This document shows positions 10,331-20,085 of a DNA stretch of 64,000 nt, one piece after another. The stretch is from Antrihabitans cavernicola. Its GTDB lineage: Bacteria; Actinomycetota; Actinomycetes; Mycobacteriales; Mycobacteriaceae. Position numbers and translations under genes: made by a program. The stretch spans positions 1-64,000 of the forward strand of contig NZ_VLNY01000003.1 in NCBI RefSeq assembly GCF_008297975.1. Reading direction: 5' to 3'. The stretch's first letter is position 1. Each line of letters starts with the position of its first letter. Under the pieces are notes generated by a model. The model had not been told where the DNA came from, searched no databases, and saw only the letters and a program-made list of their open reading frames with translations.

Positions 10331-11086
10331 GTGGTAGACGACAACGACTCGAAGCCGGAAGAGACCAAGCCGGCAAAGAAGAAGCAGCGCTCGTTCTGGC
10401 GTGAGCTCCCCATCCTGATTCTCGTTGCGTTGGTCTTGAGCTTTCTGCTGCAGACGTTCATCGCGCGGGTGTACCTGATTCCCTCGGAGTCGATGGAACC
10501 AACGCTGCACGGCTGCGCAGGCTGCACCGGCGATCGCATCGTCGTCGAGAAGGTCGGCTACCACTTCGGTAATCCGCGCCCGGGCGACGTCGTTGTCTTC
10601 CTTGGTCCCGATTCGTGGAACGGCGAGTACAAGTCGATCCGGTCGACCAACACGGTCGTGCGGGGACTGCAGAACGTCGGATCGGTCTTCGGCGTCGTTC
10701 CGCCCGACGAAAACGATCTGGTCAAGCGCGTCATCGCCACCGGCGGCCAGAAGGTGGAGTGCTGCGATGCACAAGGCCGCGTACTGGTGGACGGCAAGCC
10801 GCTCGACGAGCCCTACATCGTCAACGACTTCCCCTTCGTCCCCGGCACCCAGACCTGTACGACGCCGGTCAAGTCCGGCCGGTGCTTCGGGCCCGTGACG
10901 GTGCCCAAGGGCAATCTGTGGATGATGGGCGACAACCGCAACAACTCTGCCGATTCGCGCTATCACGTCGGTGACGAGCGACAGGGCACGGTGCCGATCG
11001 ACAACGTGATCGGCAAGGCCAGGTTCATCATCCTTCCGCCGAGCCGAATGGGTGGCATCAGCTCGCCGCACATCCAATCGAACTGA
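10331..11086 (+). CDS. lepB: Signal peptidase I
   Basis: Membrane serine protease that removes signal peptides from exported proteins (S26 family). The 251-residue protein has a charged N-terminus, one transmembrane helix (about 25-44), the catalytic Ser54 in PSESMEPTL and the general-base Lys132 in VKRVIATGG, plus the GDNRNNSADSR box. Two nearby cysteine pairs (CAGC at 62-65 and CC near 147) could form disulphides on the outer face. The GTG start sits after a moderate promoter-like region following the rplS terminator. Confidence 0.95.
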   Translation: MVDDNDSKPEETKPAKKKQRSFWRELPILILVALVLSFLLQTFIARVYLIPSESMEPTLHGCAGCTGDRIVVEKVGYHFGNPRPGDVVVFLGPDSWNGEYKSIRSTNTVVRGLQNVGSVFGVVPPDENDLVKRVIATGGQKVECCDAQGRVLVDGKPLDEPYIVNDFPFVPGTQTCTTPVKSGRCFGPVTVPKGNLWMMGDNRNNSADSRYHVGDERQGTVPIDNVIGKARFIILPPSRMGGISSPHIQSN

Positions 11087-11097
11087 GCCGGTAGTCG

Positions 11098-11808
11098 ATG
11101 GATCGTTGGCCACCCAGAACCGTCATTCGCAAGTCGTCGGGATTGCGGACGCTGGAGTCTGCGCTGATCCGGAGCGGTCTCGGGCCGGTAGCCGGCGTCG
11201 ACGAGGCGGGTCGCGGTCCCAGTGCAGGCCCATTGGTGGTCGCAGCGTGTGTGCTCGCGCCGAAACCACAGAATGCGTTGCTGGGCCTCGACGATTCCAA
11301 GAAGCTGACAGAGAAGGCACGCGAACAGCTCTTCCCGGTCATCAAACGGCTGGCGCTGGCGTGGAACGTCGTGTCGGTGCCGGCCTGGGAGATCGACGCC
11401 ATCGGAATACACGTCGCCAACATCGAGGGAATGCGCCGCGCGGTGGCGGGTCTCGGCTGCACGCCGGGCTACGTGTTGACCGACGGCTTCCGCGTTCCAG
11501 GCATTCCGGTTCCTTCGCTGCCGGTGATCGGCGGCGACGCGACCGCGGCGTGCATCGCCGCAGCGAGCATCCTCGCGAAAGTCACCCGTGATCGCATGAT
11601 GGTGGAGCTGGACTCGCGCCTACCCGGGTACGGGTTCGCCGAACACAAGGGCTACAACACGCTCGCCCACTCGAAGGCGCTGGCCGCACTGGGGCCGACG
11701 GACGAGCACCGACGATCGTGGCGCAACGTGTCGTCGTTAGGCGGCTGGCAGGTACCCGACGCGCTGGAGATGGACCCCATGAGCGCTGACGTTTCGAGTG
11801 CGACATGA
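11098..11808 (+). CDS. rnhB: Ribonuclease HII
   Basis: Cleaves RNA in RNA-DNA hybrids and at single ribonucleotides in DNA. The 236-residue protein has the RNase HII signature [18 protein letters not shown] with catalytic Asp35 and Glu36, and later [16 protein letters not shown] and [11 protein letters not shown] blocks. It starts 11 bp after lepB, so probably shares its transcript. Confidence 0.95.
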   Translation: MDRWPPRTVIRKSSGLRTLESALIRSGLGPVAGVDEAGRGPSAGPLVVAACVLAPKPQNALLGLDDSKKLTEKAREQLFPVIKRLALAWNVVSVPAWEIDAIGIHVANIEGMRRAVAGLGCTPGYVLTDGFRVPGIPVPSLPVIGGDATAACIAAASILAKVTRDRMMVELDSRLPGYGFAEHKGYNTLAHSKALAALGPTDEHRRSWRNVSSLGGWQVPDALEMDPMSADVSSAT

Positions 11809-11845
11809 TGGCTGACGACACCCGACCAGGAGGAATCCCCACCCG

Positions 11846-12151
11846 ATGAGCGCCGAGGATCTCGAGAAGTACGAAACCGAGATGGAACTGTCCCTGTACC
11901 GCGAGTACAAGGACATCGTCGGCCAGTTCTCCTATGTCGTGGAGACCGAGCGTCGCTTCTATCTGGCGAACTCGGTGGAACTGCTGCCGCAGAATGCGGA
12001 TGGGGAGATCTACTTCGAGGTCAGAATGTCCGATGCCTGGGTCTGGGACATGTATCGGCCTGCGCGCTTCGTGAAGCATGTTCGCGTGATCACGTTCAAG
12101 GACGTGAACATCGAGGAGCTCGAAAAGCCCGATCTACGTTTGCCCGAGTGA
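11846..12151 (+). CDS. DUF2469 family protein (Rv2901c-like)
   Basis: A 101-residue acidic protein (starts MSAEDLEKYETEMELSLYRE) of a family restricted to actinobacteria and always found beside rnhB. No function is established. A strong AGGAGG site precedes the ATG. The GTG start of the next gene overlaps its stop (GTGA), indicating coupling. Confidence 0.88.
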   Translation: MSAEDLEKYETEMELSLYREYKDIVGQFSYVVETERRFYLANSVELLPQNADGEIYFEVRMSDAWVWDMYRPARFVKHVRVITFKDVNIEELEKPDLRLPE

Positions 12152-12948
12152 CCGAGGTCGACGCGTCGTCGGCGTTCTTTGCCGCGACCGACACCGGATT
12201 CGAGCCTCTGCACTTTGCGCAGAGCAGGTGGGCTCCGAACATGATCACCGGGCCCGCAACCTGCGGCATCGTCGCACGAGAGCTCGAAAATGCCTTCGGT
12301 ACAGCCGATTTCGTGCCCGCTCGGCTGACCGTCGATCTGTTCCGCGCAGGCATGATGTCGGAAACGACGGTAACGACCACCAGTGTTCGCGATGGGCGCC
12401 GCATCAAGGTCGCCGACGCGTCGGTACTTCAGGGTGGCGTCGAAATCGCCCGCGCCACACTGGTCTTGTTGCGCACCTCCGAAGAGCCGCCCGGCGAAGT
12501 GTGGGTTCCGGACGATCGACCGATCCCGCCGAATGCGGAGCCGTCGACCGAACCTGGATTCTGGTGGGGGAGCGACGACCACCCGGACGGGTGGACGCAG
12601 TCGATGAGAGCGCAGCACAATGCCGGTCGAAAGCGGATGTGGGGCAGGCAGATCGGTGTGGTGTCCGGTGAGGAACCCTCTCAGTTCGTGCGTTGCGCAA
12701 TGGCAGCCGAGTCGACGAGCTTGATGTCCAACTGGGGCACCCTGGGTGTCGGTTTCATCAATGCCGATATGACGATGGCGCTGGCGCGGTTGCCGATCGG
12801 ACCCGACATCGGTCTCGAGGCAGACAATCACATCAGTACCGCGGGGGTTGCCGTCGGATCGGCGACGCTGTTCGATCGGCACGGATCGTTCGGGTCCTGC
12901 GTGATCACGGCAGTGGCGAACCCGCAGGCACAGGTGACCTTCGGCTGA
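12148..12948 (+). CDS. Acyl-CoA thioesterase-like (hotdog fold) protein
   Basis: A 266-residue cytoplasmic protein resembling the double-hotdog TesB-like thioesterase group: N-terminal half with GPATCGIVARELE and FVPARLTVDLFRA, C-terminal half with ISTAGVAVGSATLFDRHG. Such proteins hydrolyse fatty acyl-CoAs, but substrate cannot be predicted. Translationally coupled to the DUF2469 gene by a GTGA overlap. Confidence 0.72.
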   Translation: MTEVDASSAFFAATDTGFEPLHFAQSRWAPNMITGPATCGIVARELENAFGTADFVPARLTVDLFRAGMMSETTVTTTSVRDGRRIKVADASVLQGGVEIARATLVLLRTSEEPPGEVWVPDDRPIPPNAEPSTEPGFWWGSDDHPDGWTQSMRAQHNAGRKRMWGRQIGVVSGEEPSQFVRCAMAAESTSLMSNWGTLGVGFINADMTMALARLPIGPDIGLEADNHISTAGVAVGSATLFDRHGSFGSCVITAVANPQAQVTFG

Positions 12949-12954
12949 CGGCCG

Positions 12955-13428
12955 CTATTCCTCGGCGCCACCCGGATTGCATTGGGCGGCAACGGTGGCT
13001 TGGTAGCCGACGTTCGGCCGCCACGGTTCCAGATTCCAACTCGGCTTGTCCGGCTGGACGAGTCTGGCGTAGACCCAGTGGCAGAAGAACTGGTCGTGCA
13101 TCCCCGGGGTGTCCGCACTCGGTTCGGCCGCGATCACCTCGGACCACGCGCGGTCGCCGGCGGTGGGAAAGGTGTCGGCGCGACCGGCAGGTGTCGGAAT
13201 CACCTGCAATTGGTCGCCCTTGTCGGTTTGCGTCCAGGTGACGTGATCGATCAGCGGCGCGCCGGCGTAGTGATCGACAGCAGGCGCGGGCGTCGTCGGC
13301 GGAAGTGGCTTCGCCGTCGTCGTCGCTGTCGGCGGTGCGCTTTCTGTCGCCGAACCCGCCCCACAGCCGGTGACGAGCGACATCGCAGCCAATACGGCGG
13401 CCACCGTTCCCATGCGCATGCCCGCCAT
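12955..13428 (-). CDS. DUF2599 lipoprotein
   Basis: A 157-residue exported protein. The N-terminus carries a signal peptide ending in the lipobox LVTGC, followed by a Thr/Pro-rich linker and a C-terminal DUF2599-like domain (from LIDHVTWTQ through SWNLEPWRPNVGYQATVAAQC). Function unknown. ATG 13428 is favoured over a longer frame starting at 13530 because it places the signal sequence at the N-terminus; ATG 13419 is also possible. Convergent with the thioesterase gene (6-bp gap). Confidence 0.75.
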   Translation of the reverse strand: MAGMRMGTVAAVLAAMSLVTGCGAGSATESAPPTATTTAKPLPPTTPAPAVDHYAGAPLIDHVTWTQTDKGDQLQVIPTPAGRADTFPTAGDRAWSEVIAAEPSADTPGMHDQFFCHWVYARLVQPDKPSWNLEPWRPNVGYQATVAAQCNPGGAEE

Positions 13429-13584
13429 TGTGCCGTGTGTCGATTCGGTGCGGACGGAGGGTAAAGCGTTGTCCCGAAATAGTGCCGATATTGACAACCA
13501 ACGCCGTCCAACTGGTAAAGAAAAGGTCATCTACCTGCGGTGATGTACGCAATCGATCGCCGATTCTGGCAGACTACCCAAGTG

Positions 13585-13947
13585 GTGAGCGAGCGCAAGG
13601 AAAACGAGTCCGGTACCGCGGCACGGCTGACGAACGCCGGATTCGGATTTGCAATCGCGGGTGTAGTGGCCCTGCTGGTGGCCTTCGGTATCGGAATGTT
13701 CGAGGGACGTTGGCCGCCGGGGTGGGCCTTCCTGGTGTCCGTCGCGCTGATGGCTTTGGCGGCCGTCGCCGTCGGAGCATCGTTTCTGTTGCCTGATCGT
13801 CCCGGCGGAGCGGCGCGAGCGAGCGTCGCACCCCGGGTGTTCGTCGCCCGGTCCGGTGGTGTGATCCCGATGCGCACCCGACTGATCGGGGGCGCTGTAG
13901 CGTTGGCGATCATCGTCGCCGTCGTCGCATTGCACGGTGCCACGTGA
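13585..13947 (+). CDS. Small membrane protein
   Basis: A 120-residue protein with three hydrophobic stretches (about 16-35, 46-66 and 98-117). It is not recognised. GTG 13585 (MSERKENESG...) is preferred over ATG 13540. Its stop overlaps the start of the CtaG-like gene by 4 bp, so it may assist the same process. Confidence 0.65.
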   Translation: MSERKENESGTAARLTNAGFGFAIAGVVALLVAFGIGMFEGRWPPGWAFLVSVALMALAAVAVGASFLLPDRPGGAARASVAPRVFVARSGGVIPMRTRLIGGAVALAIIVAVVALHGAT

Positions 13948-14900
13948 CTCAGTTGCCTGCACTGACCTTCGAAACCGCCTTCACCTCGTGGCGGTGGGAC
14001 TGGTCGACGGCGGTAATCGTCCTCGCGCTCGGCATCGGATACTGGCGGTGCAACGCGCGAGCGGCGCGTCGCGGCGAGGCCGTCGACGGCGTTCGGACCG
14101 CATGCTTCCTCGGGCTCGGTCTGTTCGTGTGGATCCTCGCGACCATGAGTTTTGTCGGGGTGTACGCGGACATCTTGTTCTGGGTGCGCGCGCTCCAGGT
14201 GCTGCTGCTGCTGTTCGTGGTTCCGTTCGGCTTCGCCCTCGGCAAGCCGGTGACGGTGCTGCGCAATGCGGGGAGTCCACGGCTGCGCGACGGCGTCGAT
14301 CGGGTGATCGGCAGCAAGGCAGCGCGCATCGCGACCTATCCGGTGACCACCTCGATCGCAATGCTCGCCACGCCGTGGCTGCTCTATCTGACTCGTTGGT
14401 ATCCGGCCGCCCTCGAGCACGAGGGTATCGACATCGTGACGCGAATCGTTTTGGTAGCGGTCGGTTTCGGGTACTTCTACTCCCGACTACAGGCAGACCC
14501 GGTGCCCCGGCGATTCCCGCAACTGATCTCGCTGGTGATCACCATTGCCGAGACCATAGGCGACGGATTGCTGGGTGTTGTCATTTGGCTGGGCCCGCCG
14601 ATCGCGGCCGAGTACTACGCCCACATCGGCCGGACGTGGGGGCCGACGTCGACGACGGATCAGACGATCGGCGCCGGAGTGCTCTGGGTACTGGGCGACG
14701 TGCTGGGCCTGCCGTTTCTGCTGATACTGATGCGAACCTTCAGCGCCGACGAGCGCAAGAAAACCGCGCAGATCGATTCAGAACTCGATGCAGAGGAAGA
14801 GGTCGCCGCGCCGAGGGAATCGGAAAATGTCGATTCCGGGCCTGCGCGACTGTGGTGGGAAGACGACCCGCAGCTGCAGGAACGGTTCCGGCGCAGGTAG
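13944..14900 (+). CDS. Cytochrome c oxidase assembly (caa3 CtaG-like) membrane protein
   Basis: A 318-residue polytopic protein resembling the CtaG/caa3-type family linked to copper delivery and cytochrome oxidase assembly. The order of segments (FETAFTSWRWDWSTA, MSFVGVYADILFWVRALQ, TSIAMLATPWLLYLT) fits that family. The C-terminal 60 residues are hydrophilic and acidic. Function assignment rests on overall layout; metal binding is not demonstrated. Confidence 0.72.
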   Translation: MTQLPALTFETAFTSWRWDWSTAVIVLALGIGYWRCNARAARRGEAVDGVRTACFLGLGLFVWILATMSFVGVYADILFWVRALQVLLLLFVVPFGFALGKPVTVLRNAGSPRLRDGVDRVIGSKAARIATYPVTTSIAMLATPWLLYLTRWYPAALEHEGIDIVTRIVLVAVGFGYFYSRLQADPVPRRFPQLISLVITIAETIGDGLLGVVIWLGPPIAAEYYAHIGRTWGPTSTTDQTIGAGVLWVLGDVLGLPFLLILMRTFSADERKKTAQIDSELDAEEEVAAPRESENVDSGPARLWWEDDPQLQERFRRR

Positions 14901-15017
14901 CGACGTTTTCGGTTCAAGGTAACGCCGTTATCCACACGACCTGATTCGCTAACAGGGCAATGTGTTTGCCCAGATCGCGAAATCTTGCCGCCGGTCTGGT
15001 CGGCGAGAGTTCGGGAT

Positions 15018-15374
15018 GTGTCACACAACATCGAACTAGGCGCCCACGGCGAAACTCTGGCTGCGCAATTTCTCACCGACGCCGGTATGCGGATCGAATG
15101 CCGAAACTGGCGCAATCGGTACGGCGAGATCGATCTGATCGTGCGCGACGGGAACACGACGGCGTTCGTCGAAGTCAAGACGCGGACCGGAACACGATTC
15201 GGTCCGCCTGCCGAGGCGGTGACGTTCGCCAAGCAAGCACGCATCAGACGGCTGGCGATGCATTGGTTGGTCGAGCAGAGCGGACCCTGGGTCGAGGTGC
15301 GATTCGACGTCGTATCGGTGCTGATCGAACCTGGTACCGATCCGCTGATCGAACATTTTCCGGCGGTCTTCTGA
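15018..15374 (+). CDS. YraN family (UPF0102) nuclease-like protein
   Basis: A 118-residue protein with the restriction-endonuclease-like pattern EIDLIVRDGNTTAFVEVKTR (Asp and Glu-x-Lys). YraN proteins have no settled function but the fold suggests action on Holliday junctions or DNA. GTG 15018 follows GAGAG and matches the family start. It is followed 16 bp later by the comM-like gene, the usual actinobacterial order with dprA. Confidence 0.88.
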   Translation: MSHNIELGAHGETLAAQFLTDAGMRIECRNWRNRYGEIDLIVRDGNTTAFVEVKTRTGTRFGPPAEAVTFAKQARIRRLAMHWLVEQSGPWVEVRFDVVSVLIEPGTDPLIEHFPAVF

Positions 15375-15390
15375 TGGCGCGGGTCTTCTG

Positions 15391-16899
15391 ATGTCGCTCG
15401 GTCGTGCACACTCGGTTGCCGTAAGCGGAGTCGATGGGCAGATAGTCGAGATCGAAGCCGACATCGGACGCGGGCTGCCCGGCGTACATCTGGTCGGATT
15501 GCCGGACACCGCATTGCAAGAGTCGCGAGATCGGGTGCGCGCTGCGGTGACCAATTCCGGAGAGAAGTGGCCGGAATCGCGAGTCATTCTGGCGTTGTCT
15601 CCCGCGACGCTGCCGAAGGTCGGGTCCGTCTACGACGTCGCCCTGTCACTTGCGGTGCTCGACGCCGCCGAGGCGGTACCTCACGACCGACTCGAAAAGA
15701 GCGTGGTGCTGGGCGAATTGGCGCTCGACGGTCGGATACGCCAGGTTCGGGGCATTCTGCCTGCCGTTCTGGCGGCCAAGAACGCGGGGTGGCAGCGGGT
15801 GATCGTTCCTGAATCGACCTTGGCAGAGGCGGGGTTGGTCGACGGGATCGAGGTGTTGGGCACCGGGTCGCTGCGCGAGTTGGTGCTGTGGTTGCGCGGC
15901 GACGGCGTCCTCACCGAACCGGACCCGGTAGCTATCGCACACAGTCCCGCGTACGGCGACCTCAGCGAGGTGGTCGGTCAGGAAGAAGCACGCTGGGCCG
16001 TGGAAGTCGCGGCTGCCGGCGCTCATCACCTGCTGTTGACGGGACCACCCGGTATCGGCAAAACCATGCTGGCGCAGCGCCTCCCAGGGCTGCTGCCGCC
16101 GTTGACGGAATCGGAATCGTTGGAGGTGACGGCAATTCATTCGCTCGCGGGAATTCTGCCCGGTGGCAATCCACTGATCACGCAAGCCCCGTTCATCGCG
16201 CCGCATCACACATCGACGGTCAGTTCACTGGTGGGCGGCGGATCGGGCATGGCGAGGCCGGGCGCTGTCAGTCGGGCACATCGGGGTGTGCTCTTCCTCG
16301 ACGAATGTGCCGAGTTGGGCACGAAGGTGCTGGAGGCCTTGCGAACTCCGCTCGAAGACGGCGAGGTGCGGATCGCCCGGCGCGACGGTGTCGCGCGTTA
16401 CCCCGCGCGGTTTCAGTTGGTCCTCGCCGCGAATCCCTGCCCCTGCGCTCCGGCACGGGAGACGGATTGCGTCTGCGCACCCGCTGCGCGACGGCGCTAC
16501 CTCGGCAAGCTGTCGGGTCCGCTCATCGATCGAGTGGATCTGCGAATCAGGATGCGGCCCATGGCTACCGGTGCCTTCACGACCGACGTCGCCGAGAGTA
16601 GCGAGGCCGTGCGAGCACGGGTGTCGTCGGCGCGTGCGATGGCCGCAGAGCGCTGGCGAGAGTTCGGCTGGACCACCAACGGCGAGGTGCCGGGGCACGT
16701 GCTGCGTCAGCGGTTCCGCTTGCCGCGCAGTGTCATTGCACCGATCGAGGAGGCTCTGTTGCGCGGTCGGATGACGGCTCGCGGCGCGGATAGAGCGATC
16801 AGAGTTGCCTGGACCGTGGCCGATCTGCGCGGTGCCGACAGCCCGAACATCGAAGATGTCGGTGGCGCGTTGAACTTTCGCGATCGGCTGAGCGAATGA
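15391..16899 (+). CDS. YifB/ComM-like AAA+ ATPase (Mg-chelatase-like)
   Basis: A 502-residue AAA+ ATPase of the YifB/ComM family, implicated in DNA branch migration during natural transformation. An N-terminal Lon-like domain (SVAVSGVDGQIVEIEADIG) is followed by Walker A GPPGIGKTML, FIAPHHTSTVSSLVGG, Walker B VLFLDECAEL and a cysteine cluster CPCAP...CVCAP typical of the family. Overlaps dprA by 4 bp, consistent with a DNA-uptake role. Confidence 0.9.
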   Translation: MSLGRAHSVAVSGVDGQIVEIEADIGRGLPGVHLVGLPDTALQESRDRVRAAVTNSGEKWPESRVILALSPATLPKVGSVYDVALSLAVLDAAEAVPHDRLEKSVVLGELALDGRIRQVRGILPAVLAAKNAGWQRVIVPESTLAEAGLVDGIEVLGTGSLRELVLWLRGDGVLTEPDPVAIAHSPAYGDLSEVVGQEEARWAVEVAAAGAHHLLLTGPPGIGKTMLAQRLPGLLPPLTESESLEVTAIHSLAGILPGGNPLITQAPFIAPHHTSTVSSLVGGGSGMARPGAVSRAHRGVLFLDECAELGTKVLEALRTPLEDGEVRIARRDGVARYPARFQLVLAANPCPCAPARETDCVCAPAARRRYLGKLSGPLIDRVDLRIRMRPMATGAFTTDVAESSEAVRARVSSARAMAAERWREFGWTTNGEVPGHVLRQRFRLPRSVIAPIEEALLRGRMTARGADRAIRVAWTVADLRGADSPNIEDVGGALNFRDRLSE

Positions 16900-18038
16900 C
16901 CGCGGTCGATCCCCGTCGGGCCGCGTGGGCGTATCTGTCTCAGGTGGTGCAAGGCCCGTGCGCACCGTTGAACGAACTCGTCGAGGCGGTGGGAATCGAG
17001 GAAGCTGCACGCGCCGTGCGCGAACGCGATCTACCACCCGTGTTGCAGCGCAGAACGGAGGCTCGCAGACATATCGACACGTCGACGAGAGACCTCGAGC
17101 TGGTGGCCCGTCGAGGCGGTCGACTTGTCACACCGGATGACGCCGAATGGCCTGCGTGGCGAATGCTGGGCTTCGCGGGGATCGATGTGACCCGAGACAA
17201 GGACGGTGCCGCCCCGCTCGCGTTGTGGGTGTTGGGTGAGGGGTCGGTGACCGAGCTGACCGAGCGGGCGGTCGCGGTGGTGGGGACACGGGCGGCGAGT
17301 TCGTACGGATCGACTGTCACTGCGGAGATCGTGGGCGAACTTGCAACGCAGGGGTTCGCGATCGTGTCGGGCGGCGCATTCGGGATCGATGGCGCGGCGC
17401 ATCGGGCTGCGCTGGCGGTGGGAGGTGTGTCGATTGCGGTGCTGGCGTGCGGAATCGAGCGCGCGTATCCGACCAGTCACGAGAAGCTGTTGCACACGGT
17501 GGCCAGTACCGGGCTGGTCGTCAGCGAATACGGCCCCGGGGTCACACCCGCGAAGTACAAGTTTCTGGCGCGAAATCGGTTGGTAGCGGCGCTCTCCGAT
17601 GCGGTGCTGGTTGTGGAGGCGGGGTGGCGCAGCGGTGCGCGCAACACGGTGAAGTGGGGCCGCCGACTGGGTCGTCCGACGCTGGCGGTCCCGGGCTCGG
17701 TGCACTCGGTGGCCTCGACGGGGTGTCACCAAATGATCCGTGACGGCGAGGCGCGGTTGGTGACGCGAGCGAGTGAGGTGATCGACGAGGCGGGTCCGCT
17801 TCGGTTGCCGGTGAGCGGTGTCGAGGATGGTGGCAGGGCATCCGACGCTTTGGTGGGTGATCAGCTGCTGGTGTACGAGGCGTTGCCCGCGAGGGGATCT
17901 CGCGGTCCGCGTGAACTGTCGGAGGCATCGGGCGTCCCAATCGACGGCGTGCGTGGTGTGCTGCCGTTGTTGGAACTGTCCGGGTTGATCGGGTCCGACG
18001 AGACGGGGTGGTTTCGGGTGCGCAAACGTAATCGTTAA
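16896..18038 (+). CDS. dprA: DNA-processing protein DprA
   Basis: Binds incoming single-stranded DNA and loads RecA. The 380-residue protein has the Rossmann-like core (AVVGTRAASSYGSTVTAEIV, IVSGGAFGIDGAAHRAAL, GPGVTPAKYKFLARNRL) and a C-terminal winged-helix-like region. ATG overlaps the comM-like stop (ATGA). Confidence 0.92.
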   Translation: MTAVDPRRAAWAYLSQVVQGPCAPLNELVEAVGIEEAARAVRERDLPPVLQRRTEARRHIDTSTRDLELVARRGGRLVTPDDAEWPAWRMLGFAGIDVTRDKDGAAPLALWVLGEGSVTELTERAVAVVGTRAASSYGSTVTAEIVGELATQGFAIVSGGAFGIDGAAHRAALAVGGVSIAVLACGIERAYPTSHEKLLHTVASTGLVVSEYGPGVTPAKYKFLARNRLVAALSDAVLVVEAGWRSGARNTVKWGRRLGRPTLAVPGSVHSVASTGCHQMIRDGEARLVTRASEVIDEAGPLRLPVSGVEDGGRASDALVGDQLLVYEALPARGSRGPRELSEASGVPIDGVRGVLPLLELSGLIGSDETGWFRVRKRNR

Positions 18039-18076
18039 CAGCTGTCGGCGCCGGCTGGGCGGTTCATACTTTCCGG

Positions 18077-19111
18077 ATGAGTCGGTTCTACCTGGTACGC
18101 AGCGGGTACGGCAGCGTCGCGGCCGAGGCGTTCATGATCGTTGCCATCGCGACGATTCTGATCACCCGGCTGTACCTGCACCTGACTGATTATCCGCAGG
18201 TGGGCGGCGGCAGCTTGCACATCGCGCACGCGCTCTACGGCGGGGCGCTGATGATGCTGGCCTTGCTGATCGGCTGGATCTTCAGCGGATTCGGCGTGCG
18301 CGCGACGACCGTGATCGTCGGCGGAATCGGTTTCGGGTTGTTCCTCGACGAGGTGGGCAAGTTCGTCACCAAGGACAACGACTACTTCTACGGGCCGTCC
18401 GCCGAGATCATGTACATCCTGGTTGCGGTGCTGCTGGTGCTCAATCGGGTCGTGCGGGAGATTCGACCACCCACGTGGCGGGAGAATCTCGGGAACGCCG
18501 CGGCGATCGCCGCCGACGGGGTGGTGCACGGAATGCCCGAGCAACGGCGCCAGTGGGCATTGACGATGCTGGCCGATGCCGAGACCCGCGGTGCCGACCC
18601 GGCGACCGTCGGGCACGTCCGGGCGATGCTCGCGGATTCCCGACCCGCGAGTGGAAAGCTGTACCGGCTCAGGCAGTTTGCTCCGAAATTGATTCCGGCC
18701 TTCCTGCTGAGCCCGCGCTTGGTGCCGGTGGTCGGATGGCTGATGGTCGCGGCGTCGTTCGCCGGTGCGGCCTTCGGAGCACTCGGAGCGGCGCTGGGTG
18801 GGGTGTTCTACGAAAACGACAAGGTCACCTTCGAACTTGCCGGGATGAGCGCGGCAACGGCCATCCTGCTCGTCAGCGCCGTGCTCACACTGGCCCTGTC
18901 GCTGCCCGCGATGATCGCACTCAATCGTACGGATGCGCTGTGGCCGTTGCGGCTGTTGCGAACGGCCGCACTGATCTTCACGATGCTGAACGCGCTGGTG
19001 GATTTCGCGACGCAAGGTTTCGCCGCCCTGACGAACTTGGCTATCGGGTTGGTGACCCTCGCGATCCTTACCAACCGGTTGCGCGTTCGGATGGGCGAGT
19101 CCGACCTCTGA
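18077..19111 (+). CDS. Integral membrane protein of unknown function (HxxHAxYG...LDE type)
   Basis: A 344-residue protein with about eight hydrophobic segments. Unrecognised. It carries HIAHALYG at 48-55 and [10 protein letters not shown] at 83-92 followed by [11 protein letters not shown], the same ordered motif seen in the membrane protein at 8733-9596. A helical soluble stretch (about 130-200) separates the two membrane halves. Located between dprA and xerC, where M. tuberculosis has no obvious equivalent. Confidence 0.75.
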   Translation: MSRFYLVRSGYGSVAAEAFMIVAIATILITRLYLHLTDYPQVGGGSLHIAHALYGGALMMLALLIGWIFSGFGVRATTVIVGGIGFGLFLDEVGKFVTKDNDYFYGPSAEIMYILVAVLLVLNRVVREIRPPTWRENLGNAAAIAADGVVHGMPEQRRQWALTMLADAETRGADPATVGHVRAMLADSRPASGKLYRLRQFAPKLIPAFLLSPRLVPVVGWLMVAASFAGAAFGALGAALGGVFYENDKVTFELAGMSAATAILLVSAVLTLALSLPAMIALNRTDALWPLRLLRTAALIFTMLNALVDFATQGFAALTNLAIGLVTLAILTNRLRVRMGESDL

Positions 19112-19158
19112 CGGCGAGCCGACTTGCGAATCACCAGCGTGCGCAGGACTGTTGGGCC

Positions 19159-20085
19159 ATGGACTCGGAGCTGCCGATGGGGTTGCAGGTGCACCTCGAC
19201 GACTTCGCCGAACACTTGCGTCTCGAGCGGGGCAGGTCCGAGCACACCGTTCGCGCATACGTCGCCGACACCCGACTGCTGCTCGACCATCTGCTGGCCA
19301 CCGATCCCCATGCCGGGCTTGTCGACATCGACCTGCACCTGCTGAGGTCGTGGCTGGCCGCGCAGTCCGCAGCGGGCATCGCCCGGACAACGATGGCGCG
19401 TCGGACCTCGTCGGCGCGAACCTTCACGGCCTGGCTGACCCGGACGGGACGGATCGCGGCAGATCCGGGGACACGGCTGGCGTCGGCGAAATCGCATCGG
19501 GTGCTGCCGTCCGTCCTGCGTCAGAACCAAGCTGCCGAGGCGATGGAAGCGGCCGAACTCGGTGCTGCCCAGCACGATCCACTTGCTCTGCGGGACCGGC
19601 TGATCGTGGAGTTGTTGTACTCCACCGGTATTCGCGTCGGCGAGTTATGCGGCCTCGACCTGATCGATGTCGACCTCGACCGTCGGCTGGTCCGAGTGAT
19701 CGGCAAAGGCAACAAGGAGCGATCGGTTCCGTTCGGTCGTCCCGCCGCCGAAGCGGTGGAGGCGTGGGTGCAATTCGGACGGCCAGAGCTGGCCAACGCC
19801 GAATCGGGCACGGCGCTCTTGTTGGGCCGCCGCGGCCGCCGCCTCGATCAGCGCCAGGCGAGAACGGTGGTGCACGAGGTGCTATCGGCTGTTCCCGGTG
19901 CCCCGGACCTGAGTCCGCACGGCTTACGCCACTCTGCCGCAACGCATTTGCTCGAAGGTGGGGCCGATCTTCGCGTCGTGCAGGAGTTGTTGGGTCATGC
20001 CAGCATGGCGACCACCCAGCTCTACACGCACGTGTCCGTTGCGCGGTTGCGCGCCGTGCACGATCAGGCCCATCCGCGAGCCTGA
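19159..20085 (+). CDS. xerC: Tyrosine recombinase XerC
   Basis: Resolves chromosome dimers at dif with XerD. The 308-residue protein has an N-terminal SAM-like DNA-binding domain and a catalytic domain with Arg159, Lys183, His254, Arg257, His280 and nucleophile Tyr289. ATG 19159 is chosen; upstream in-frame codons run into the preceding gene. Its stop abuts the stop of the convergent M23 gene with no gap. Confidence 0.93.
   Translation: MDSELPMGLQVHLDDFAEHLRLERGRSEHTVRAYVADTRLLLDHLLATDPHAGLVDIDLHLLRSWLAAQSAAGIARTTMARRTSSARTFTAWLTRTGRIAADPGTRLASAKSHRVLPSVLRQNQAAEAMEAAELGAAQHDPLALRDRLIVELLYSTGIRVGELCGLDLIDVDLDRRLVRVIGKGNKERSVPFGRPAAEAVEAWVQFGRPELANAESGTALLLGRRGRRLDQRQARTVVHEVLSAVPGAPDLSPHGLRHSAATHLLEGGADLRVVQELLGHASMATTQLYTHVSVARLRAVHDQAHPRA

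Noticed and set aside
13428-13530. Extended N-terminus of the DUF2599 lipoprotein
   Set aside because: It would place 34 residues before the signal peptide and lipobox; the ATG at 13428 gives a normal secretion signal.
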